Shown: positions 38,478 to 52,040, counted from the first letter of the stretch. The stretch: 64,000 bases of DNA from Helianthus annuus (GCF_002127325.2 NC_035433.2:145855472-145919471), one strand, 5' to 3'. A program made the numbers and translations. The notes: generated by a model not told the origin, from the sequence alone.

Positions 38478-38756
38478 GATTAAACTTCTGTTTACCTCTC
38501 TATGGTTTGGTCACTTTAACAGTTTTGCTTCAAACCTTTAAAAATAATCATTTTACTCCCTGATGTTTCGGTTTTTTTGCCAGTTTGCTCCCCGCCTCTA
38601 ACTCCATCCAAATTGTTCGTTTTTCCATTTTGCTCCCCACAGGGAGCAAACTGGCAACAAAACCAAAACATCAGGGAGCAAAATGGGTATTTTTAAATGT
38701 TTGGAGCAAAACCGTTAAAGTGACCAAACCACAGGGAGCAAAACGGAAGTTTACTC
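38478..38756. mobile_element. foldback MITE, MULE-like
   Basis: The halves are inverse copies carrying 'ggtttggtcactttaac' and 'agggagcaaa' blocks, with termini AGATTAAACTTC at the left and GAAGTTTACTCT at the right. It resembles the other MULE foldbacks of this window. The target duplication is not clear. Confidence 0.55.
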
Positions 38757-38887
38757 TAAACCAAATAAGGAATTATGATTAGGAAGGTTGTTCGGACAAG
38801 ACATCTTTTTTTTGAAAGGTTGACATCCTCTACCTAAATATAATTATATCAACTGTTTGAACCATTTGACAGAAAAAACTTAAATCA

Positions 38888-41800
38888 TGTTGGGCTCTTC
38901 GTCTGGACTCATATTTTCTATAACTAACTGGCCCACTATTGTTGTACACTGATTAGGCCCAAGTTTGACAGAAGGACCAACGCAGTGGGCTGAGCAGAAC
39001 ACCCGAAAGAGAGCATGGCTCTGAGAACAGACCACTGTTCCGATAAGGATGACCGGTGACAGGACTTCTCATAAGCGTTAATTACATGTAAGAGAGAAGT
39101 GATTGAGGACGGCGAGGTTGCTGAGATTGGGATACCTATCATTTAATGAAATAATCTCTTTAGATCTGTAACACCCCGAAATCGGGATTGGTAATTAAAC
39201 CATGTTAATAATAATAAACGGGTAAAATACCGTAAGTGGTTATCAGGATTTAAATAAATAAATCTAATCTTTATTAAAAGGATGAGAAATACTTTGAGAA
39301 AACAAAGTATATAAAAGGCCCGAGTTAACGGGACTTAAAATAAAGCGGGTTATGAACAAGATAAAGCAACTAGGAATAAATAACCTAGTTAGTCATAAGC
39401 CTTATAGTAATAAGAAAATTTGTTAAAACACACTATATGCAACTTGGGTAAAGTATAAGGGCCAAATGTGATAAACTTGAAACAAGTTTCAATAAAATGA
39501 AACATGAAACACCAAAACACACACCTTGAGTGTGTGTTCTGGTCGACAATTCTAGAGGAGCCAGGAGCTCTCATCTTCAAACCCTAACAAGCTAAAATTC
39601 AAGCAATTGGAAGGGCAAATCACACCCAAATTGAAATCCAAGCATGGATTAGTGATCACCTCAGTGAAATGATCATAAGGTATGTGAAATTTCGTTGAAT
39701 GATTCCAATTGAAATTCTGAATCAATGCTTGAAACTCGAAATTTATGATGCATGATAGTTGCTTGGATGAAATAGGAATGAGATAGTGATTATGGATAAA
39801 CCCTAGTCAATTACTTGTTGAAATTTTGCTTAATTCTTGTGAATTCACAATTATCATTGAAGGTGATAAGTGGGTTTTGTAAGAATATGTTAAACACTAG
39901 AATTTTGATTGTTGTTCTAATGTATTTGAGCTCTAGGAAGTGAATTCAGATTTTGTTAATGTGAAAATTGATATGAACATGCTTAATTGATGTTAAGCTT
40001 GGCTAAATAACTAGTTATGAAAATTGATTGTTGATTTTATAGAATATGCCCACAAGGTGTTTGTTAAAATGCCTAAGTGAATGTTCATATTTTGAAATTA
40101 TGAATGAAACGCGTAATTGCCTTGTTTGACTAATTACATGAAAGATGGGGTAAAGCGGGTTCTAATCATAATGTTGATTTGACTTAATTGCGTAAACCAT
40201 GTGATCAAAAAGTAGTTAACTTTTGATAAGCTAAGTTAACTAATCATGAAGTCGAATAGTAGCTTCGGCATAGAAAATAAGTGAGGTGGAATAGTCGTGA
40301 TTTTTATGACTAATTTAACCGCCTTGTAAATGATTTAAAATAGTTTGATGCCTAACGAGCTAGGTGGAGGCTTGGGAAAGGAAGCGGGTCAAACAAATCA
40401 AGAATGGAGGAAAAGCATAATTCGGATGCAAGGTAAGTATATCTTACACTAGTCATATATTTTAGAATATCCTTATGTCGTGTTAATTACGAAAAAGACA
40501 ATTATGACGTAAGCCATAGTAGGCCAAAAAGTGTTAATCATAGCGAGTCATATATACGAGGTGGTAATAAATGTCATCTCGCTAATATAATTGGTCATTT
40601 AGACCAAACGGGTCAAAAGGTGAAATTATCACCCTTGACAATATCGACTAATGGTTTGTCGAGTTGTATGATTTCAGGAATAAATATCAAATGGATACTT
40701 ACATCGCTATTACTTAGCGGTTACTAAGGCAAGGTATCAAAACGGGTCAATATATACATTGATCCGAGCCAGGTATGTATAATATAGATTAACCACTCAA
40801 TAGGAATTAGAGGCTCCTTGATAGTTAAATGCAGTTATATAGATATTTGGTTACCTTAATAAGCAAACCGAATGATTCATATGATAATCGTTGTGTTTTG
40901 AAAACATAATGACTTTTTGAATCGAATGCATAGTTTAAAACAGGGCCTTTGGGTCGAAAATGCTTTTAAAAGTCCTTTATATTAATGAAAGTACTAGATG
41001 GACCAAAATGCCCTTGTAAGCTAAATCGAGCAAATGACCCATAAGGGTTGTTCGGAAAAGAGTAGTATGCATAATTAAACACTTAGAATGAGTAAACAAA
41101 AGCGAAAGATGTGAATCCTTAGGCATTTAACTCTATAATAGTCTTTGCCGTAAAATAATGACTCGAGGGGTAAAACTCGGAGTTTAGGAATTTCCACACT
41201 TAATACAACACAAATATAGTTGAGAAGAAAGATTATTTGACGAGAAATGTGGTAGTATAATGCTTGATGTGAGTGAAAGAGATTCATGCTTAACATAGGC
41301 TTAATTACCCTTAACGGGTCAAAATAAGCATACGAGCGAAAACATGTTTAAATTGTGTAAGAAACCTGTGATTAGAACCTAACATGGTAGATAACATTAA
41401 ATTGAAGAGGGCATGTGAAATGAGGATCAAACAAATACGTTTGTTTGATAAAATGCATAAACGGGTTAAAATTCGGTAAAAAGGTCATGAGTCGAAGGCT
41501 TAGAATTCTAAAAATTTATTATGTAGGATGTTGGATTTTAACTCCATAAGATGGAGAATTAAATTACGGACGCGTAGGAAAAAGAATCGGGTAAAACGGA
41601 TCAATAACGAAGAAGTTATGGCCGTTTCCGTAAAAACTGGACCTGCTGGAAAATGGTCACCTTCGCGCCACGCGAACTCGTTTAAACACGTTCTAAACTA
41701 CGTATGACTAATTCAATTCATGTTTTATGAGTTGTAGGTATAACATACAATACCGGAGGATGATAAGCTCAACGAAGAACCGAACACGAAAAAGTTACAA

Positions 41801-42414
41801 TGTTAATCGTTATTTTTAAACGACGAATTTAGTCACATTAGGTGATGTACTTGGAAATTGTAAAAGTTTTAATAAATCAGTATTTTCCAATGTACTTGTA
41901 ATTATAATTACAATGAGTATGTTCGTAATTCTATACGAAATCCGCCTAAAAATAGTAAGGGTGTTACAAGATCCCAAAAAGGAGACAAAGGACTGGCGTG
42001 TACCCGAACATTCCCTTTACCTAGAGGTTTGTCCAGACCTCAACAATAGTGGGTCTCATCTGATAAGTGGATCTACCCATATAAGCCATGGGGGAGGTCA
42101 ACAATAGGACGCGACTGAAACCCTAAAAAACCATCTGTATTTACTACCATAAAACATTCTCTGGGGCATTATTGAATAAGCTCATAAAAAATCCATACCA
42201 TTTACTTCGACTGATTTATCGCGTCAGAAGCTTCGTTTATTTTCCCGGCAAGTTTTCTTATTCTCACGTCGGAGCTTGGTCACGTATCCCCCTTCCCCCG
42301 AGGGTCCTGTATGGCTAGGCTAACAGTATTCTTTTTTTGGTGATCTCGAAGGCAAGCTTGGATGTGGACGAGCCTCCATAATCGGCCCAACAAGCTGGTT
42401 TTTAGGGATTTGAC
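38888..42414 (+). mobile_element. possible relic LTR of the Tat-like element, split by a solo LTR
   Basis: The TGTTGGGCTC start at 38888 and the primer-site-like TTGGCGTCATCCGTGGGA near 42416, followed by gag remains, suggest this is the 5' LTR of the decayed element. The solo LTR at 39167-41968 interrupts it. The boundaries are inference. Confidence 0.35.
39167..41968 (+). mobile_element. solo LTR 1 (2802 bp)
   Basis: It starts TGTAACACCCCG and ends GGGTGTTACA, with a perfect 5 bp duplication AGATC (39162-39166 and 41969-41973). TATATAAAA at 39308-39316 supports plus orientation. No internal retrotransposon sequence remains, so it is a recombination product between two LTRs. Confidence 0.88.
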
Positions 42415-42439
42415 ATTGGCGTCATCCGTGGGACCTTTA

Positions 42440-43482
42440 CTTGTAAAGGTCTTTTGATAGAACACCCTCACGTCTAAGAAATCCACCAAACGATCTTACG
42501 AGATGGCAACACCTCCACCGTCCTTTTTCCACCAGAGAGAAAGCGTCCAAACCTCTTCAAATAGCTGAAAAGCAAGTTTCAGTAGAAGTCATCACCGACG
42601 AGTTTGAAAACACCACGGAGCCAAAATCTCTCCATATGAAGAAAGTAGATACAATGCCCGAGTTTGTATCAAAACAGAAGGACGAGTTACGAAAACAACT
42701 CGAGGGCCTTGAAAGAATGAAAAAGTTGGAAGTCCTCCGGTCAAGGCTCATCTTTGATACACCTCAAAGGAAGGGACTACTTCCTCTGGCTACTTTCATG
42801 ACTGTGTTCAAACAAATGATGCATGAAGAAATAACCATCATGATGGAAGAAAGAAAAAATGACCAAGATATGAAAGAGTTAAAGCATAATGAAAACCAAG
42901 GCAATGATACCTTGGACATGCCTTATTTACCCAAGGATTTGGCAGAAATCTCCAAATTCACTGAACGAATAGCCGAGGCGACACAACCCCCAAATTGAAA
43001 CCCCCGAGCAACATGGACAGATATTCGGGACTAAAGACCCATAAGATCACTTACAATCCTTCAAAGGAGCCGGTCAAGTGGGCAGATGGTCCACGCCCAC
43101 GTGGTGTTACATGTTTATACAAACCTTGACCGAAGGAGCCCGTTTATGGTTTGATAGCCTCCCAGCAGGCAACATTGACAACCATGAAGATCTTTGTGAC
43201 AAGTTCTAAAGGAATTTCAACCAGCAAAAGAAGGTGATTAAAAATCCGAATGAAATCATGTACATAAGGTAAAAGGACAATGAGCGGGTGGATCAGTACA
43301 TGGAGTGGTTCATCAAAGAAAACATAAATATAAAGGGTGTCCCATAAGTGACGAAGATCAGAAGTTTTATCAATAGGTTGAAGCACACAGAACTGTGTGA
43401 AAAGTTGGGAGAAGAGTTTCCTGAAACCTTTGATGGCCTCGTAGATAAGGTTAGGGCTTTCGTTAAGGGGAAAGACACTAGC
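42440..43482 (+). pseudogene. decayed gag of a Tat/Athila-like gypsy element, part 1
   Basis: A conceptual frame starts near 42502 (MATPPPSFFHQRE) and runs open to 43035, with a charged, coiled-coil-like middle (42636-42998). After 43035 the similarity continues across stops and shifts: WFDSLPAG at about 43149, FNQQKKVIKNPNEI and FIKENINIKGVP. These are hallmarks of the retrotransposon gag domain in Tat/Athila elements. Codons mutated to TAA/TAG interrupt it at least three times. The solo LTR at 43483 breaks it further. Confidence 0.7.
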
Positions 43483-46284
43483 TGTCACACCCCAACCGAT
43501 GGCGGAATCATCGGGGCATGGCACTGAGCGAAACAGATTGTCCAGAAGTTTCCATAACAACTATCAATACAAATTCAGTTTAAAATGATACGTCCCATAC
43601 CATATCCCGAATAAATAACAAGTTATTACAGATAACATCCCAACAATTAAATCCTGTTCCGACAACCCAGATTTAAATTTAAACATAAATATTGTTCAAA
43701 TGCCCCTAAAGACCCAGACTGACAAGATCTACAGACAACTATGCATTAGCAGCTTGTTCTTGACAGACAACTATTTGTTGGGGGCCTCTAGAGACTTATT
43801 CTAGCCTCGCTTTCCTAGCAAGCATACACCTTAAACACCTGTCACATACGTTAAAATAAAGTCAATACATATAATGTAAAGGTGAGTACACAAGTTTAAT
43901 AATAGCATATAGAGTTCGAATAGTTTACGCATAACCTGCACGTACACAGAGGAAAACGAAACATGTTAATTATCGACATGGGACCATCGGTACCAACGAC
44001 TGTGGGTTGATTGTCCGAGACAGTTCGCAATACACGATTACCACCGTAATCCATGCAAGTAATTGTCCTTAACAACCCCCGTGTGAACGGGTGCTGAGTC
44101 CAAACTATAGTACTATGTTGCTAAGGCAGGTAGACAGCATTCCATGTGTAAACATAACAACAAGCATTCATTTAGTCACGTAATACATGCAATCGGTTAG
44201 CGTTCAAATAGTTTGTGTTTGATTGTGATTTGATAAGTAACGTATGTAACACCCAAAAGTGCTGAAAGCAAAAAGGGATCGAGTATACTCACAGTGATTG
44301 ATTATGGATTGAAGGGAGCGCTGAGAGTAGGTTAGCCTGAATAGTTCGATAGTATAACGATGAGTAACGCGGAAACGCAAACAAGTGAAATTGGGTCGTA
44401 CAGTCTGGTTGATCGGATAGCAAGTTCGATCGAACAGCCCTATCCGTTCGGTTGAGCTAACCGTTCGGGTAGTCTGTTCGATCGGCCGGGAGGCTCGATC
44501 GACTTGGACAGTTCAAGTGGATTGTTTCTTCCTTTGAGAAGGATGTGTTTGTGTATGGTGATTTGAACTTTTGAAGTTTTTGCAGCATTATTTAGAAACA
44601 TTGAAGTATCCTTACCTTTCAGGTCGGTCGATCGAACGGGCCGTTCGATCGGTTAGTCCAACCGATCGGTTAGGTACTTCAGTGTAGGTCCTTGGCAGAG
44701 TGTCACCTGATCGGACGACACGTTCGATCGGGTGGCACTTTGAATGCGTCAAACAAGTTGAAAATTGATTAAGTGTTGAAGCATAATATCTCATGATCCG
44801 AAGAGTATTGTTTACCAATCGAGTAGCATATTCGATCGGACATCACTCCATCAATAGTATACTTCATGAAGTTTAAAAGTGTGGGGCCATGTGCTAGCCG
44901 ATCGGCTGGCCCGGTCGATCGGTTGGCATGTCCGATCGGTTGGACTGTTCGTTCGAACAGCCTAGCCGTTCGGCCAGCAATTCTGACCTGGTCGGCCTTT
45001 CGTCTAACACTTGGCTGTTTTGATTATTTTGATATGATTTTGAGGTATTTTGACAACGAGTTGAACCATAGAACATGGGTTCTTACTTGTTTCACTGGTT
45101 CGGACAGGAATCACCCAAGTCCGGCCAGTGAACTGTTCGGAACGGCAGTTTAACGTTTAACCCGAAATCGGTGAACCTCGTAGTTAGAATCCGAACCTTG
45201 AACCACGTGGTTGTTAGAATGATTAGTGAGCTGGTTCAAGCTTCGTTTCTACCGGTTTGAGGGTCATGAGTGCAAAAGAGTTGAAAGAAAGTCGGAAGAT
45301 TCGTCTTACAATCTTTCACACCGTGAAATGTCTAGATCTATGATAGATTTTAGTTTGTTTATGTGGAAATCGGTTAGATCTAAGCTATTCAGGGTTGAAT
45401 GAGGCCAAAGTATGATGTTCTTCAAGAACACCATGATGACATCATCCAAGAACACTTAGATCTTGGTGATTTCACGGTTAGAAATCAAGATTTGAAAGAT
45501 AGAAAGGTGTAGAATCGTGTAATGATAAAAAACGTACAAGAATTAGAGTGAAAACTTACCGGAGTTGAGAGAAATCTGAGAAAAGGTGAAGAACAAGGAC
45601 TGGTTCGGTCAGAGCTTTCCAAAAGTGGAAAAGAAGATAATGACAGCCCTATTTATAGGCTCCAAAAGAGGAAAGTGGTAACCGATCGGCCAGGGTCTCC
45701 GGTCAGTTGGGCTGCTCGATCGAACAACATGTTCGATCGGCTAGCCTGTTCGATCAGTGATTCCTGTTCGATCAGGAACCCCTTTTTGAGTGTTTTGCGA
45801 TGATTTTTGATATTTCGATTTCGATGAAAGGTGATACGAATACGATAGAGTTTCCTAATCAAATTACTTTCAGTCCTAACTACTATATCTAACATAAGCA
45901 TCCTAGTTTCACATTTCGGTTTCGATTTCGATTGAGTTCGATTGCTTTTCGAGTTTCAATTCGATTTGATTGATCACCACACATATCAACATAAGGTAAA
46001 CACGCACAAGTAACACGTAAGGCACACACACACACGTATAACAATACCAAAGTTCGCATAATTCGGGGTTCGAGCTCGATGATTGATTTGTTTAGCTTGA
46101 TTATCGATTAATTAACTTTATCGCACTGATACTATCTGCTATTTAAGGTCGATTAATGATTCACATTCGATTCATTTGATTAGACAACACTTACTCCACA
46201 TAATACAAAAATTAAAATAGATTAATATAGATAAAAGTCAAACTTTGACTTTGACTTTGACTTTCGAAAACACGGGGTGTTACA
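43483..46284 (-). mobile_element. solo LTR 2 (2802 bp), CGATCG-rich
   Basis: On the plus strand it reads TGTCACACCCCAACC ... GGGGTGTTACA, with a perfect duplication CTAGC (43478-43482 and 46285-46289). A minus-strand TATAAATA at 45650-45657 supports minus orientation. About a dozen CGATCG-centred motifs lie at 44400-45770. No internal coding region remains. Confidence 0.87.
45650..45657 (-). promoter_or_regulatory. TATA box of solo LTR 2
   Basis: CTATAAATAG on the minus strand in an otherwise GC-varied LTR; it fits an LTR promoter. Confidence 0.5.
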
Positions 46285-46289
46285 CTAGC

Positions 46290-46569
46290 AGCAAAGCTAA
46301 AGAATTGGACACCAGCTCCCGGAGACCCAATGATGTCCAGGCTCCAAGATAAAGGTAACTCTTACCCCAAGAAGTCTCATTCTGATAAATCCTAGCATGA
46401 CAGGCCTTGATCAGCCTTCCCCCTACAAGCCTAGGGGGAGGGGATCGGCCCCCTATTACGAAACTTTTATACGTCTTACCAAAACGCTAAGTGAGATACT
46501 GTCAACAAAGAGCGTAAATAATTCTTTCCCCAGACACCCCCTCTATCAAACCAAGACCCAAGGCCTACC
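46290..46569 (+). pseudogene. Tat/Athila-like gag relic, part 2
   Basis: It continues the frame broken by solo LTR 2 (SSKAKELDTSSRRPNDVQAP), then runs into stops. This is the poorly conserved linker between the gag domain and the zinc-binding region. It is interrupted again at 46570 by solo LTR 3. Confidence 0.5.
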
Positions 46570-48395
46570 TGTAACACCCCAAAATTTTATAAAAGATTAT
46601 TTGAATGTTTAAATGTTTTAAATGATTAGTTAAGTTATAAATAAATAAAAAAAAGTTTAAAAGTTAGAAAATATACAAGAATAATAACTTAAGCAACTTT
46701 GAGGGGTTAAATTTGTAAGTATGCTAACAACCTAATAAAAATTAAAAACCCAGTATAGTGGGTGTGTGTGGGTCGCGAACAAAAGGCATGAAGGAGAAAA
46801 AAAAAACCCTTCTCCTTCGTTGTAACTCAAGGAATTCAGAAATTAAAGGTGTTGTTGATCAAAAATCGAATGCATGAAGCTAGTTATTCGCTAATCTAAG
46901 CACATTGAACATAAGGTGAGTCGAATTATGTGTTTTAATGCTAGTCGATGAAGTGGGTTTGATCAATCTGTGAAATAGTATGAAATTGAACTTATATATG
47001 AGTTAGAATCATCAAATAGAAGGTGTTTTATGCTCGAAATTGACTGGATTGAAGGTTTGAGTAGAAACCCATTTGTGCTAGTAGTATGATGGTTTATGTA
47101 GTTGAATAAGTAGAGTAATTTCTATAAACAAATGTATGTGTACTAGAACATTGATAGATTATTATGTTGTAGGATGAGTAAATTATGCAAGAGTAGTTGA
47201 TTGTATGAATTGCGAAGATTTCTAGTGAAATTGTGCATAGGATACATGTACATAATGCATAAAATGTTATACGCACACTATGTGTTTGATGAAATGCCTC
47301 AATGACAATCTAAGTAGTTTTGAATGAAATATGAACTAATGTTTTGCATAAGGAAATTACGGAAATTGATATATTGTCAATTGTGATATAAAATACGAAT
47401 GATACATGAATGTAAGTGTTATGTGAACAAATGACATAATCTAAAGAAGAATGGATTATGTGTAGGATTGAAAGAAGAAGGAACTAGTTCCGGTTCGCCA
47501 CAAAAGGCCCAAGAACGAGGTAAGTTCATTTACTTACAATCATATATAATGTTAGTAGTAAATTATTATTACAAATCCATGTGTGTTGTTAGTCTTATAA
47601 GCCATTAGTTTCTAGTTGAACTATAGAAGGTATGTTTCAAATTGAATGAGTAGTAAAAATAAGGTTCCTTATTGATTCGTGATGAACGGGTCAATTGGGA
47701 CTTGAATGAGAATGTTCAAGAATAGGTTTTATGATGATGGTCCGTTATGAACGGGTTACTTAGTATGGAATGAGAATGTAAAAGAATGGTCTTTTGCCGA
47801 ACCGTACTCAAACGGGTCGACCGCTTAGAAGGAAGATAAGAAAGAAGGTCTTAGAATATGTTGACCCATTAGTAGGGGTTTACACATTGATGTTGGAATT
47901 TGTTAAAGAATGAATATTAGAAAGTTGGATGTTATTGTTAATGGAATTTAGCATTATATGAGATGTAAATTTATTAACAAATTTTGTTGTTGTGATGTTA
48001 GGTAAATCTCATGCTTAGGATGGCGAGCTCGGATCGAACACACCACATCATCCATATATGCGCTTCTAGTTAAAGTTGCCTTCTTGTAAAAGGGTCAAAA
48101 TGATTTTTGTAATGTAATGTTAAACTTAAGCCTAGGATGTTCGTAAGTATTTTGGATATTTTCTTTTAAATCTTATTTTGGGTAGTTTGGTCAAAATACT
48201 TGTAATGAATTTTGTATGGTTGCAACCTTCTTATCTTTAAAAAGTGTCGTAGCACTAAACTTTGAATGAAGTTGGTTAAAAAAAGTAGGGAATCGATTAC
48301 TATACGAACGGGTCATGCCCAATTTTCTTTTCTTTTGTTAAAAAGTTTATATGTCATTATGTCTTTTTTCGGATGTCGAAAATGTGGGCGTTTCA
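46570..48395 (+). mobile_element. solo LTR 3 (1826 bp)
   Basis: It starts TGTAACACCCC and ends TGTGGGCGTTTCA, where the terminal TTACA has decayed to TTTCA. A perfect duplication CTACC flanks it (46565-46569 and 48396-48400). A TATAAAAG lies close to the start. Only the LTR remains. Confidence 0.82.
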
Positions 48396-48400
48396 CTACC

Positions 48401-48760
48401 CTAGCGAGTACTAAGAGTTTCACAAGGATTGTGGCCACAAAACAGATAATTGTACGTACCTAAAAAGAGAAATTGAACTAGCAGTAAACACAGGGAAGTT
48501 GTCTCATCTGGTCAAAGAAATAAAAGAAGGAGGGGACAAAAAGGGGAAATATGTAAAACAATAGGAGCCTGAAAGGAGTTTCGTAGACATGATCAGGCGA
48601 AGGGATGAATACATCCCCACTCGAACAGTAAAGACCAGAATATTAGGTGCCCCAGATTGTATGAAAGCCCCATCCTCATGCCTCACCTGGAAAAACATGA
48701 AATCCAGAGGCTCCCACTCAACATCTCGGCTAAGATAGCGGGACACAAGGTTGCACGGAT
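48401..48760 (+). pseudogene. Tat/Athila-like gag relic, part 3
   Basis: The translation HKDCGHKTDNCTYLKREIEL resembles the zinc-binding region of Tat/Athila gag (HKD.GH.T.DC..LK.EIE). It is followed by LVKEIKEGG, and then diverged sequence near where the protease would begin. It joins part 2 exactly across the solo LTR duplication. Stops are present. Confidence 0.68.
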
Positions 48761-49500
48761 ACACGTGGGTCTGTGATGCTATGATGAGATGATTGTTGTT
48801 AAAAGTTTATGAGGTAATGGTTATTCGGTGGATGAGGGTGGCTCTGTTGTCGTAATACACTGTGTTTACAGTTTGTCTATGTGTCTATGACGCTATGCCG
48901 AGACACACAAAGCCAAAGGTACAACCAACAATGCATAGAAATCTTTGACTTGGGTTGTTTCCAAGGACCAAGGTGTCTATGGGTATGTGATGCTCTTCTG
49001 AGACATTATTGGTTGCTATTGTAGGTCACGTATTGATTACATGTTTATCTTTCACAATGATTCATTGTTGTATTAAGTTTGCTGGTGAAGAGGCGATGAT
49101 GATAAATTGTAGGACTAGGAATATTGAACGAGTTTATTAGTTTTTATTGTATAAGAACTTTTATGAAGTTGTTTTGTACTCAATCGTATTCTAATTATGC
49201 AAGTATAAACGGTTGGTCTAGGGTAGAGACGCTTTGCATTCCTGATGCCTGCAGTGCAACGCACTCGAACATCATACTAGTTCTAATAATAGCATCTGCA
49301 TGTTTTGTGAATAGAAGCCTATATATTTATTTTATTATATTAAGCTTCATTTTTATCTTTTATACTATAAATTATATACGAGTTTTACCCAATAGTTTTG
49401 TTTTCACTAATTAAAACTAAATACTTAGCTGCATTTAATTTTTTTCCTTAACATTCCGATATAAAGTTTATTGGAAACGGAGTTATATTAAAAGTAGCGA
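48761..49500. other. no recognisable feature
   Basis: A 'tgtgatgct...gagac' phrase recurs near 48769, 48885 and 48985, perhaps a degenerate tandem duplication. It may contain the far end of the Tat-like relic. No gene identified. Confidence 0.35.
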
Positions 49501-50592
49501 TACAATGACAAATCAAGCCGCTACCTACGATTTAACATCTATACCGGTATCGGTATTCGTTTTTTATGGTTTTTCGATAATGCAACTCATATTCTTATAA
49601 CGTTCATTTTTAAGGGACTTGTAATGTAAAGTAGTCCATGCTAATTGGTAAAATTGGATAATCACAAATATAAGCTTTCTAATTACTTTTCTAAAGTGAA
49701 TTGTAATAATTGACTACATCAGAAGATTTTTTGTTTTTTATATAATTTTCCAATATAATATTTTTTCTTTTGTTATAACTCATTTTGATTAGATTTCGTT
49801 TTCCGTTTATACCTTAAATATATGGTGTTTTATAAAATTTAAAGCATGTCATTACGTTTACCGTTTTCGTTATTTAAACAATACAATATGACGTTTTATA
49901 CGCTATTTACCTTTTTTGTTAATTTAGTAACGTAATATGACGTTTAATAAAATTTGAATATACCATTGCGACATGTTTTTTGTTATCTACAACTCGATAA
50001 AAAATTTATTCGAATGAACATTGGTACCACTGTTGTATGCGGTTTTATGGTTTTCTCAACATGGTGATACAAAACAAGTTGAGTTTTTTTATATATAGTA
50101 ATGTTGTTTACCTTTTTTATAATTTGTGTAGCAAAAATACATTTCTGAATATATCGTTGCAACATACTTATTTTATTTAAGATTCGATAAAATTTTTAAT
50201 CAGACAAGGATATATAGTTGATTTTTTTGTTCTTTACCGTGACGAACCGAACCAATATCGTTTGAACTATATCGGTACTAGTACCGTATTCCTTTTATAG
50301 TTCTCTTGATATGGTGATATAAGAGTGACTAAAACAAAGTTGTATTGGCAATAGAGTATTTTAGTACGATATGCTATAGTAAGTATCAGTGACTGAACCG
50401 ATGCCCCACCCGTACAACACTGGTATCGGTACCGGTATTTGTTTCTATTGTTTCCGATCGATGTAAAACACGTGTCGGTGTCCTTTTAGGCGTATCTCTT
50501 TTGGTTGTTATGCCAAGTACAGGTACCATACCAATACTTTAATGAACCAAAACAATACCAATCAAAAGCCCGCAACACGAGAATCCCACTAG
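49500..50592 (+). mobile_element. Helitron-like segment with GGTATCGG motifs, 3' end at 50592
   Basis: It shares the CCGGTATCGGTA/GGTACC motif richness of 1-839 and ends GCCCGCAACACG...CCCACTAG (CTAG 50589-50592) followed by T. The hairpin is decayed. It is probably an older relative of the segment at 1-839. Confidence 0.35.
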
Positions 50593-51266
50593 TTACTAAC
50601 AAATTACAAATAAAGGTAAAATAACCCAAAGTATCTACACTTTGGGCTTGCCTTTATGGCCCGCTTTACATAATTGGTCGAACGAGTTGGGTCGGCCCGA
50701 TCTATAAAATACTTTGTTTAAGCCCCCCGCTCATTTCTAAAGCTAACATAAGTTAATTACTTAAAGAAGTAGCCCATTGTTTAGACAAGGTGGTTCATGG
50801 GTGAAGTTTACTGTTCACGAAATTGTCTTAGGTCAAGCCGTATAGATATAACTCAAGTAACATGACCATTTGTTTTTTATAACGATGGAAATCGAATTCA
50901 GTCCATTATTGAAAAAAAAAAAAAACTGCTCTAACAATACTCTGCTAACCAATAAAAAGATATGTCCATAAAAGTCATTCAATATTTTCTACAAATTCTT
51001 AAGTATGATGTTTAATTGCAAAATGTAAAAAAATCGCTTATTTATAGAGTAGTTATGTAATTACTCTAGACTAATTATACTAGTGTAAAACCCAATTGTA
51101 TGTTAAGACTCATTTGTACCGTAACCTAATCCTTATTATATATAACAAAATTTTAAAAGATAATAATTATAGAAATTGAAACTTTATTTACTAAACTTTA
51201 TTAATCGATCAAATAAAAAAATATTAGAGCTCCCGTTACGTGGCTTAAGAACGAACATGTTGAGAG
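50593..51266. other. AT-rich intergenic stretch, no gene seen
   Basis: Nothing recognised apart from short homopolymer runs. Confidence 0.45.
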
Positions 51267-51422
51267 CAGTGGCGGACATACCTTGTATTAAGGGGTAGCC
51301 TCCGCTACCCCTTGACGATCCGATGGTAGTGTAAATTTTGTAAAAATTTGACGTTTTTTTGATTTCGTTACCTATATTTTTTGAAACGTTACCCTTATAA
51401 GGATTTTTTAGATCTGCCACTG
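51267..51422. mobile_element. short hAT-type MITE (156 bp)
   Basis: Ends CAGTGGCGGACA and TCTGCCACTG are inverted repeats. A perfect 8 bp duplication GTTGAGAG flanks it (51259-51266 and 51423-51430). Its termini resemble those of the 35596 MITE. Confidence 0.87.
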
Positions 51423-51430
51423 GTTGAGAG

Positions 51431-52040
51431 CGTTTAGATTACATAATCTCTTTCTAATCTCTTTCTAATGATGCTAAAACGGAAAATTGGCCCACTACTC
51501 ACAATCTATTGTATTTAATACATAGTATTTAATACAACTTTTATGTATAGAAAAAAAAAACAAATAACTACACAAATTTGTTTTGGAGATTTAAAAACTG
51601 ACATAATATTATTACCTTATGGTTTTATTCATATAATTTCACATGCTATTTTATCACTTGATTATATAATCTAAACTTTATAAATTAAGCAATTTTGAAA
51701 TATTTTTGTACCTATATCATCATGATGTATATTTCCATCAACATGGATTGATGCCTAGTATTCCTGGGGTTTGCAGAAATTCCAGCAATGTTTATATGTT
51801 TATATATTTATGTGCAGAGTTTTATAATTATTCAAGTGACACATATATAAAAATAATATTATATGCGTACTTGATATGTTATTTAAATAAAATAATAATT
51901 ATATTCACCAGCCTATGGATCAGCGATGTCTGGGATCAAGCATACAGTACTACGAGTCTACGAGCATCTTCAGCTGTTTACGGATTAATTCATTTCATAA
52001 AATAATAGGGATTATCTCTTAAAGTAGTATAATATTTATT
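51431..52040. other. AT-rich intergenic stretch, no gene seen
   Basis: An open frame at 51706-52005 has AT-driven composition and no recognisable domain. I do not call it a gene. Confidence 0.4.
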
